The position numbers and the translations under genes are program-made. From Dicyema japonicum (Eukaryota; Dicyemida; Rhombozoa; Dicyemidae): 64,000 bases of DNA. The notes beneath the pieces were generated by a model, which saw only the letters and a program-made list of their open reading frames with translations, made no database searches and was not told where the DNA came from. The stretch spans positions 165,815-229,814 of the forward strand of contig RDEW01000056.1 in the NCBI GenBank assembly GCA_011109175.1, read 5' to 3'. Below are positions 55,640 through 64,000 of this stretch, in pieces. Positions within the stretch are counted from its first letter, which is position 1; every line of letters begins with the position of its first letter.

Positions 55640-55925
55640 CCAACTAATTAAGTAATCCCGGTTCGCCTCAAAAGGATCGAGAGGTTTTTAGACGTGCTAG
55701 TTTGCCAAATAGGGAATTGATCATAAGTGAATTTGATATCCAAGCTCCAGAGGCCCATGAGGCACAAGCATACTCAATCGGCAGTTTTAATAGTTGATTG
55801 AACACGACAAGGGCGCATTTTTGTGACGGCCTGGACTTCAAGAGCGGTTTGATTATATTTAGTTTCCTGAGACCCTTTGTCAAAACGTTCTTTACATACT
55901 GAGAAAATGTCATCAAAGGGTCAAA
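55640..55925 (-). pseudogene. LINE family B C-terminal fragment
   Basis: The minus-strand frame reads LTKGLRKLNIIKPLLKSRPS, CALVVFNQLLKLPIEYACAS and WASGAWISNSLM, nearly the same as KSKPSKECAIVVFNQLLKPT of the 22.5-25.5 kb element. About 300 bp of C-terminal coding sequence is then skipped and the 3' motif (ccaactaattaagtaatcccgg, 55640-55661) follows. A 5'-truncated and internally deleted copy. Confidence 0.75.
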
Positions 55926-56194
55926 GAGTCAATTATAATTTTAGACTTTTTTGATTAATGAATTAATGAAAATTAAATTTTTATAATTATAAAATTAATA
56001 TAAATATCATTTTTAAATTATTAAAAATAAATTCATCAATATAACAAGTGAATAAAATTATACACATCGACTTGTTCACTATACATGATTATGTTATTGC
56101 TAATGATATTGTTCTCAATCACGAAGTTCGTCTTTAAACATATGATGTCAGTAAATTTCAAAAGTTTATTGAAAAGTATCGTTACAAATGTAAT

Positions 56195-57000
56195 TTATAA
56201 ATAATAATGGTAGACAAACGATAATTCAATTGAACAGTCATCCGGATAAATAAAAATATTAGTATTATTATTCCTCGGAAGCGGAAAACTCGCCATGAAT
56301 ATATTAAACAAAATAGGGCTTAACACCGAACCTTGTGGTACTCCCCTATTGATTGATATTGCATCGGGAATATTTCCACACACCTTGACAAAAGAATGTC
56401 TTTTCTGAAGATAATTTCTTATCCAAATAAATAGGTATCTTGGAACACATGTTGATACAAGCTGTTTTAACAACGTTTCATTGCATTCCTTGTCGAATGC
56501 TGTCGATATATCAAGACATAATAAGTTTATTTGCCTTTTGGAATCCCAAGCGTTCATGATTTCAGAATTCAGTAGAAAGAAACAGTCTGCACATCCTCCT
56601 CCGAGACGAAAACCCCACTGTTCCGAAATCAGAAAGTCATTCTCTTTGATATGTCTCCTTGCCTTTTGAAAATGATACGTTCAATCACTTTCGCTAAAGA
56701 ACATATTAAGCTAGTTGGTCTGTAGCTTGCCGGATCTCTCTTTGGCTTCCCTGGTTTTGGAATCATCCTCACAACAGCTTTGTTCCATAATAAATGGAGG
56801 TGGCCAAGTCGTAAACACTCATCATAAAAACATCGCGGATAGTCAAATAAAATATCCGGACACTTTTTAATAAGTTCTTTGAATTTTTTGTAGCTGATTC
56901 CAGAATATATAAATATGTTTCCTCTGTTATGCATACTCCCCCGTCTGGTTTATTCAAATTAATTTTTGGAGCCATTGAGTCGCCGTTTCAATGACCGGTT
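56195..57000 (-). pseudogene. LINE family G reverse transcriptase fragment
   Basis: Order on the minus strand: FKELIKKCPDILFDYPRCFY, HLLWNKAVVRMIPKPGKPKR, DPASYRPTSLICSLAKVIER, a broken segment FRLGGGCADCFFLL, MNAWDSKRQINLLCLDISTA and FDKECNETLLKQLV (motif A), INRGVPQGSVLSPILFNIFM (motif B), IFIYPDDCSIEL (motif C, YPDD instead of YADD). Frames are mostly open but shifted at about 56640. Counterpart of 7290-7800. Confidence 0.8.
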
Positions 57001-57009
57001 TTGAGCAAA

Positions 57010-57450
57010 TACCAGTTCATTGTAAGGGAGTTTGTTTCAGTACAAATCACTTTCTCTTTATTCATGACCTGAAGATGTATGCTCAACAGCCGAGGAGCTC
57101 TACATCATGGGGGTCTGTGCCCAAAAATTTTAGAGAGTATAAGACTAGATTTGAATTATTTTAAGTTTGCGACTAACATGCAAGTAAGTAGCGAGTTAGT
57201 AATAGTCCTAGAGGAACACGAACGATATAAGTGTCTGGCTGTTACCGAAACTCCAAAGTCCCTTATAATACCTTAGAGAAAGCAACAAATTACTGAAGGC
57301 AATCGTAAAAGAGCAGCGTTATTATGTAAGACGTCTCTAAATGCAAGGAATTTTGTGAACCGACTATCTTAAATGCGAGTCTTGATAATAGTACAACTCT
57401 CGTAAGTTCCCTTTTATATACCTTTCACAAATTTATAGACTTCTCAATTG
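57010..57450 (+). pseudogene. RLE-type LINE fragment, second copy
   Basis: Reads SNHFLFIHDLKMYAQQ (motif C region), then NYFKFATNMQVSSELVIV and YKCLAVTE, LLCKTSLNARNFVNRLS. It aligns in order with NHLLFINDLKIYG, DFFYVAGLEMNSEKS, YRYLGVFE and LSKTKLNSVNLFRAI of the 29.2-32.3 kb element. The catalytic pair is IHD here (IND there). Divergent, so an old or separate copy. Confidence 0.6.
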
Positions 57451-57943
57451 TCAGCCAGAATGAGAAAATCTTACTCCGTAATATTAAATTCAACAAATTC
57501 ATTTCCAAATAGAACTACCGTACAAATAAAATAGTTTCCAAGACCTACCGTGGTATTTAGACGATACAAAATAAAGAGACCGCAACCCTCGGAATTGGTA
57601 TTGATAGGAATCTACCCCATGTGATTTTACTTATTGAGGTGATTCCATAATAAACCACTACTCAATAGTGAGTCAAACCAACTTGAACAAATGAACTCAC
57701 CTTGTTAACTAAGACTAAATTATACAAAACATACTTCTCCAGTCAAACATGCAGAGTCATCTCTACCGAGAGACATCCGGATAAAGATGACTTGTCCTTA
57801 ATATAAAATGGATTATTTTTTATCTTCATAGTGTAACTTCTCCGAGTTGTCAAGTTCTATCAACTAATTTCTAACAATGTTCCATAGTTTACCAAATTTT
57901 TATAAAAAGCACTTTATCCGTAGTAATAATATAACAAAAAACT
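57451..57943. other. Unassigned
   Basis: AT-rich with no open frame of note and no recognised repeat. Confidence 0.4.
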
Positions 57944-58642
57944 ATGCTTATTCGAATATATTTTACAGTTTTGAGTAATATTTCGGTACAATCGGAATCG
58001 ACCTGTTGTATTCTCTGTTTAATTCTGCAATTTAAATTTTCTGTCTACAGATGTTTATTAATTTTGGTAAGATGCTGTTTTTTGGGTGGCTTCATCATTA
58101 TGAAAGATTTTACCTGCAGCGTTTGTTCCCTGGATAACAAACGATCCATTGTTTGATTGTTCCTTGTTATTCTTCCTGGAATGTGTCAGGCTGTCAAGAT
58201 ACTATCACAAATACTTATCACGAATATCGACTGAGAATCGAACCCAATTAGTGCAGCAAATCCGTACCGTTAATGTATTTAATATAAACAAATTTAGTAA
58301 TTTATCAATATTTAATAAACTCTATGCAAGTAATGGGCTATTATGAATTTCAACTACAATAAAAGCCTGAGAGTGTTGCACTCCCATATTTTGAGGTTCT
58401 CTGAGTTTATGGATATTAACCTAATTTCCAATTTTGTGGTAAATCGGGATACAATCAAATATACAACTACTGATTTCAATATCATCATTAACAACCTTCA
58501 TCGTATAACATGCTTAAAGATCCATGATTCAAACACAGAAATAGTCACAGTTGATGAAGTAAAAATCTTATCACCTAATATTCTACAGGAAAGCAGACAT
58601 CTTTTTCCAGCGTTAAAACTCGCAAGTACCCTTCTATCATAG
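57944..58642 (+). CDS. Possible multi-exon gene, unrecognised
   Basis: Three successive overlapping plus-strand frames (57944-58156, 58149-58346, 58343-58642) look protein-like and could be linked by tiny introns; candidate GT..AG gaps exist (for example one starting at 58152) but none restores phase cleanly. Readable parts: MKDFTCSVCSLDNKRSIV (CxxC), FNINKFSNLSIFNKLYASNG, and SLRVLHSHILRFSEFMDINL, HRITCLKIHDSNTEIVTVDE. The leucine spacing in the last frame is reminiscent of leucine-rich repeats but not convincing. Function unknown. Confidence 0.3.
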
Positions 58643-59099
58643 AGATTCCGTACACGTTACAATTTCCTTTAGTATTCCAACAAGTAAATAATATTTTGAT
58701 GGATCAACGGGTAAGGTAGAAATTTCATTATGAGGAGTAGTTAAAAATATCTTGGAACCTCTTCTGTCAACAAGATGTATTCTACCTGCTAAATCTCACC
58801 AATGCACAAATTCTTAAATAAAACTGAGGACTATCATAAACGGATGATGATCTGTTTAAAAATAGGAAATGAGAATCGCATGATATAACCCTCCCAAGTC
58901 CTTCTTCCACGTCGCATATTCGAAGTGTTCGTTTCTTGCTTTAAAAGCCAAGTATATCCATAAATCGTCGTTCAAAATTTGAGATCGACAATGCTATTTT
59001 TCCCAAATTGACGTCGTGCTTATTCCTGTACAGTTTATTATAGAACCAATGTTGAGGGAAAAGTCTGGATCCTTGATTTCCTCCTGAAACTATAGATCC
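58643..59099. other. Unassigned
   Basis: No recognised feature between the preceding open frame and the LINE fragment. Confidence 0.4.
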
Positions 59100-59420
59100 G
59101 ACCCTCCACAATCCTACTAATCAGTTCTAAGCTTGTCTTGGTACTCTCTTCGGCAGTCTATCAGTTTTTTGATTAAGGAGACTTACTGGCCGGGTCGCCT
59201 TGTCTGCCCTAGAAGCGATAAGATCTTCTCCTTCTTGTGATCCAAGAACCACCCTTCGACCCATAAAGTAGGCTAGGGAGAATAGCTCTTTTGAAGATGA
59301 ACGGCTAACTTGTAACTTTCGTGTACTTCCTTCTCTCCCTTTCGTCGTCCATGTAATATCCTGCGTGTCCATAGTTGACCCCCAGATATCTCAGACTCGT
59401 GCATTGTTTACTCTCAGAGT
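59100..59420 (-). pseudogene. LINE family G connection-region fragment
   Basis: The minus strand reads LRYLGVNYGHAGYYMDDERE, then RRKYTKVTS and FKRAILPS. It matches LHYVDVDYGHLGNYMDDIKV and RRKRAF...LLRKIM at 7.88-8.0 kb and the YLGV block that follows motif C in LINE RTs. A small isolated piece. Confidence 0.6.
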
Positions 59421-60816
59421 GTATTATTGTTTAGGTATTTTTTCATATTATTTATTCGGATTTCACATGATTTTTCAGCAGAGTCACTAACAATTCATGC
59501 TTAGTAGAGTCAAAAAAGAAGAGGATGAACAGAAACAAACAAAAAATCTTCAATTCAAGTAGCCACATAAATCGACTCTATCGTTGACGCCACGTGGCCT
59601 AGTTGAGTATTAAAATACATAAAATTTCCAATTTCAAGCATTATTGCTCTGAATAAATTTCACACATTTTAATTTTAAAATATTAACTGATGTGATTGAT
59701 AAAGTCCGTCTCCTCTTAAAGCCAGGCCTACCCCTACATTACGGCTCTTTGTACTAAATAGTTTGGCTCGTCATGGGATGAGTATTTCATTCCTTAATTT
59801 CATTGTTCAAACGTCAAATAAGCAGCATCCCCCAATCGGTTGGATGTTTACAAATCCATGGCATCGGGAATTCACTCGACAATGATAATCTTTATATTGG
59901 CAATCCATATCGCTTTGGCTTGGGTGTTTATGAGTTATGAGTTACACCGATGGCTCTTGGAAGATGATCGAGGATTTTTCTATTTCAGTCTTAAAATTAT
60001 CTTCAGCATTTTTGTAGAGGTCAGAGGGTTTGTTTCAGACATTACAGCTAATTAATGCGGAAATGGAAGATAACCTTAGTGAAAGATCAAGGGACATCTT
60101 TAATCATTGGGACAACTCCCACGTCTCATTTATTGAGTCCATTGGTTTAGTATAACGAGGTGTTAGACCTCTGAGTCGACAGAAGTAATTTCAGTGCTTA
60201 CACTCTTATTAATATGTATGTCCCCCTCTTCTTTCTGCCAAATGTCTTCTTTCTGAAATTTCTACTCAACTCCAATAACTTTATCATTTACAATGAACTC
60301 AATTTTTCTGACTCACAATGATATTTGGTTCAGTTCTCAGATACCAGAGAAGGATATACTTCATGTAGTCAAGCTTTAGGACAGTGTACTGAGTAGTGCA
60401 AGTGAAATTTATGAAGAATGATGAGAGTTACCACAATTCCACTATGAGAGCTGACCAGTAAGTGATCTGTAAATTTAGATATGGCTCATACTCTAAAATT
60501 TTGCAAAAAATCAATATTTTCTTTAGTCAAATGTCCATTTTTTTCATAGTCGCAAGCTGAACCACAATGTGATTCTTATTGATATTTTTATCGCCTCAGA
60601 GAAAGTATAATTTACATAAAACTCAAAAGCTACAAATATTTTATCTAAAATGTGATTTTATTAGTTAAATTGGAAAAATCAACAAAAATGGGAGAGTAAA
60701 GACCAAGTCTAGATGTTAGTAGTATAATTAACAACTATCCATTTGTTGAATCCCATAATTAGAAGACCGATTGGGATAATGAGATCAGAGATAATTTTTG
60801 ACTTGAACTTTGACCG
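59421..60816. other. Unassigned, with one small membrane-protein-like frame
   Basis: 59840-60055 (+) has a 71-codon frame beginning MDVYKSMASGIHS with a hydrophobic stretch (TMIIFILAIHIALAWVFM) and a second one (FFYFSLKIIFSIFVEV). There is no family match. The rest, up to the SINE, shows nothing recognisable. Confidence 0.35.
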
Positions 60817-61030
60817 GCTTGACGAGTGACGCCGTGGATACTCACTGCGAACTGGATTGTCTAGAAAAGGACCCACACACAAGAAAAAGAAAAAAAGAAG
60901 TGAAGATCATTCCTTGGTTCAACGATTAGTTAAAAGTAACTGTTCTTTACTTAAATAAAGTGTGTATCCTGCTATGCAGAGCTATATATTATGGCTCTCG
61001 TGAAAAGGGTGTTATTATTATTATTATAAA
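60817..61030 (+). repeat. SINE copy lacking its tRNA head
   Basis: cttgacgagtgacgccgtgg to ctttacttaaataaagtgtg and tatggctctcgtgaaaaggg, ending in an ATT run at 61010-61025. It matches the body and 3' end of the complete SINE (opposite strand). It is 5'-truncated just before the conserved gacgagtgac block. Confidence 0.8.
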
Positions 61031-61917
61031 TAAAAAACTGGGAACATGGTTTTCCTGTTTTATGAAATTTCCTGTATAATTGTGTGGACTGAAGTAAATA
61101 CAGATAAAATTCTATGGACGGTAATTGCAGTAAGCAAAATACGAATGCATATAAACCAAGTGAGCCACAGAAATTTTTAGCACATCCAAATTCATAGGTA
61201 TCAGCCTAAACAACCATCATATTATAGAAATAAAACGAATTTGAGTATTAAAATCGTAATATTCTTCTTTTTGTAAAATTCCTTTACAAACTCTGTGAGG
61301 GTATTGCTGTCTCTAGTCGTATTAACAGATAACTTTTAGAAATTGTAGAGAAGTATTGTCCAATTGTGACGGTTGGTAATAAACATTTCTCGCTTGATTT
61401 TCAGCTTCTTTTTCAAGTGCATCACTCCAAACCTTTATAACTTTAATTTAACAACCATTTTTCTCATATTGCTACCAGCAGGTCTAGCATTAGATCTGAA
61501 ATAATTATGGGCATCCTAAAGAATCCTTTTTTCGTCATCAGTAAATGATTGTCGCACTGAGATATAATGCATCAACTTACTTTAACTGAAAGAAATAACA
61601 ATAATTCAATCATTGCATCGAGTATTTAATTTTGTTTTTTATAAATGTATAGGAAATTAATTTTTGCTGGTTTAATTATTGAGGTTTTTACATAAATAGG
61701 AAAATCATCTTTGGTGTGGCGTCATGTGATCCACCAGTCTTAAGTGGTGCCCAGTGTCAGGCTGGAGTTATAAAGGATCAGTTGCTCCACTACACATTTT
61801 CTCCCACGCCACCTGAGAGGTTTCCACAATTGAAAGGAATGGAAGTCTTTACATGCTCGTTCTGGATGAATTGTGTGTTAAAATGAGATTTTGGAGATTA
61901 ATTAAGATATGAGTAGA
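61031..61917. other. Unassigned
   Basis: AT-rich. No open frame above 60 codons that looks coding. A GC-richer patch at 61720-61870 is not recognised. Confidence 0.4.
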
Positions 61918-62060
61918 CGATCCGGTTCCGCAGTGAGGAGTTCACTGCTGATGACGTCACTCGTCAAGCCAAAGCATCATAGATGTGTGGAACCTTCAGT
62001 TGGAATGAACAGAGGCAAGATTCGAACTAGGAGCCATCAAGCCTTTTGCCAGGCCCAAGT
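61918..62060 (-). repeat. SINE head and body fragment
   Basis: Contains the body block (atgacgtcactcgtcaagcc) and, at about 62009-62024, caagattcgaactagg, which is a B box on the minus strand. The A box is not clear, and the 3' part of the SINE is missing. Confidence 0.65.
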
Positions 62061-62289
62061 TATGTTACCCATTAAATTAAATCCTATTCTTGGAATGCAC
62101 AACTGAAGCACTTTTTGAGAGATTTTTTTTATTTTAAAACCAAGAATCACCGACAATATAAAATAAAAGAGTGGGGGCCGTCAGGTGATCCCGGATTAAG
62201 AAATAAATGTACATTATTAAAATTAAATAATGCAGTAATTTTACTTTAATTATTTAAAAACTGCATGTGGAACTCCATCTATTTTTTTC

Positions 62290-62945
62290 CAGTTTATGAC
62301 GCTTAGAGGAAAACAGACTCGTGGTGAATGCAGAGAAGTCGTCTACGTCACTATTTACCTCGGACAAAAGATTGTGAAAGAAGACAGTCACCTTGAAGTC
62401 AAACAAAATCTGCATCCCTTTCCACAGATGTCAAAGGATCTTAGGAGTGACAATTGAAATGCATCTTTGTTTGACACCACAGGTAGAAAACATTTTATTG
62501 AAATGCGAGAAGAAACTGAACGTATTGAAAAGTTTATCAGGAATATGGAAAAGTGGTACTCGCCCAGTTTTGATGCGTGTACTAACAGTACATCGAACCA
62601 TGTTTCTCATATTCATGAGCTTCGTGGAGACCGTCCATATCTTGGACAAATATGAAGAAAATTAAGGAAATACAAAAGAGGGATTACAGAGTACGGAGCA
62701 TGGGATTTGTGAAGATCATCGAACCCGTACCTACTCCTGTGGAGGCCCTTATGAGACTAGACTCCAGATCTCGGGAAGTTTGCCCTGAAAATTCAGGCAG
62801 CCGTCTTGTACGTTCATGCGCGGGCACGAAGGAAGAACACCGGGAAAAGATTAGGTCTCTGTTAGAATGCATCGGGATCAAGTGATAATTAGTTTTGTTT
62901 TACCGTGGTCTTGGATTAAATAAATAAAAATTAATAAAAATGACG
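62290..62945 (+). pseudogene. LINE family C 3' third
   Basis: The frame at 62393-62560 reads IPFHRCQRILGVTIEMHLCL, VENILLKCEKKLNVLKSLSG, IWKSGTRPVL. The frame at 62652-62883 reads VEALMRLDSRSREVCPENSG, RLVRSCAGTKEEHREKIR and SLLECIGIK, stop. The shared 3' motif is at 62874-62895 and the TAAA-type tail at 62917-62930. It is the plus-orientation sibling of 49565-50240, with about one frameshift in the middle. Confidence 0.75.
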
Positions 62946-63190
62946 TTTTTCTGGCTCTAAAAAAACCATTTTCAGTGAAAACTCAATTTTGGTTGTATTT
63001 TATACCGAAAAATGCTAAAATGTACACAAGAGAAAATTTGCAATTAATAATATCTGAAAATTTATTAAAAATTAAAAAAATTTAATTAAAAATCGGACAT
63101 AAAAAAGCTTATTCGAAACATTTGGTTGAGTTAGTGAACGTGAGTTAGTGACGTGGGTCTTTAAATGCAGTCTGAAAAATACAAGATTCA

Positions 63191-64000
63191 ATGGGACGGC
63201 CTCAACCTACTCTCGTTTATGTCAGGGGGATCTCGAAGACATGGATGAGGAAAACACTGTGCGATGATTTAGACAAGTACCGCGTCTCTATCGGATGTCT
63301 GCCAAGAAACGAAGGTCTCTGATGGATGCTGTGAACACTATGGAACCTATAAACTTATTTTCTTCCCTAGTGAGTCTAAACATTACGGACGCAAGGTTTC
63401 GCAGTCTATGAACATCTTGTACACGGATACATCAATTTTGGAAAGTCAACGACAGATTAGTGTTCTGCAAATTAGGATGAATGACATGTGCCCTTCCAAA
63501 AGCTACATGACAGTCATTAACGTGTATGCTCCACATAGTGGCAGATTTTTGAAAAATCCTGAGGAACTGGATGACTTCTACTGTCAACTATTGAGGACGT
63601 ACTCGGAATACGAATCTTCGTCGTTGATATTTATTGCCGGGGACTTTAACGCTAAAGTTGGGATGCGACGCAGTGGAGAGGAATCGTTCATCGGCAGGCA
63701 TGGACGGGGGTGGAGAAACACCCCGGGAACACTACTGGCCAATTTCTGTCAAGCGAATGATCTTTTCATAGGAAACACTGCCTTTATGCACCCAGCTCGC
63801 CACAGGAGCACATGGACTGGCCATAGAACGAACTCGGAAAACAAAAGTGTCAATATTTATAATCAAATTGATTACATCATTTGTCGGACCAAGGACAAAC
63901 ACCTACTGAATGATGCCCGTTCTTATGGAGGGTCGATGATAAATAGTGACCATAAAATGGTTATTGGCAAGTTCTCCTTGAAGAAATACTACATTGGCAG
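63191..64000 (+). CDS. LINE family A endonuclease domain, running off the window
   Basis: ATG at 63191 begins MGRPQPTLVYVRGISKTW, the same start region as the element at 13.5-16.5 kb. After one frameshift near 63295 the frame is open to the window end: CQETKVSDG, MTVINVYAPHSGRF, SLIFIAGDFNAKVGM, ANFCQANDLFIGNTAFMHPA, RHRSTWTGHRTNSENKS, NIYNQIDYIICRTKDKHLL, NSDHKMVIGKFS. APE residues are intact (QET, GDFN, NQIDYI, SDH). It is a different subfamily from the 13.5-kb element, about two thirds identical by eye. The reverse transcriptase should follow outside the window. Confidence 0.8.

Noticed and set aside
58225-58250. gaatcgaaccc as a B box of another SINE or tRNA on the minus strand
   Set aside because: No A box at the right distance and no SINE body sequence next to it.

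Overview
This is eukaryotic, almost certainly metazoan, DNA: AT-rich, gene-poor and packed with decayed transposable elements. Two broken animal-type housekeeping genes, a transketolase and a polypeptide GalNAc-transferase, can be spliced back into their families' conserved order only by removing GT..AG introns of 22-25 nt (plus a few of 31-49 nt). Introns this short in an animal are the hallmark of dicyemid mesozoans, so a dicyemid is my best guess; that is inference from intron size and gene family, not from a species match.

Layout. 0-2.1 kb: LINE and SINE debris. 2.4-4.3 kb: transketolase pseudogene (+). 4.4-9.2 kb: fragments of three LINE families. 9.25-13.17 kb: a block (hAT fragment plus two LINE fragments) repeated in direct orientation at 37.83-40.60 kb. 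13.49-16.55 kb: a full-length LINE (family A) with 15-bp target-site duplications. 16.82-22.51 kb: left arm of a large inverted duplication, holding a LINE N-terminus with a 2A-like motif, an immunoglobulin-domain membrane protein and a hAT transposon nested in a SINE; the right arm is at 49.56-53.85 kb. 22.51-25.5 kb: near-complete LINE (family B) with a canonical 2A-like motif upstream of its endonuclease. 27.50-29.20 kb: a recent 5'-truncated family A copy. 29.2-32.25 kb: a LINE of the other enzymatic type, with a C-terminal restriction-like endonuclease. 34.9-37.45 kb: GalNAc-transferase pseudogene (-), cut by a tRNA-derived SINE. 40.65-46.25 kb: two further LINE families, one with a PHD finger. 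47-63 kb: mostly fragments of the same families plus a few unrecognised reading frames. The right edge enters another family A LINE whose endonuclease domain is open.

How the parts relate. No operon or pathway is present; the window is a retroelement graveyard with some recent activity. At least eight non-LTR families, one or two hAT lineages and one SINE family coexist. Several LINE families share a short 3'-terminal sequence even where it is read in different frames or is non-coding, suggesting a common RNA 3'-end signal. Family letters (A, B, C, D, E, F, G, I, and RLE) are my own labels, based on protein motifs read by eye. No tRNA, rRNA, CRISPR array or virus was found.
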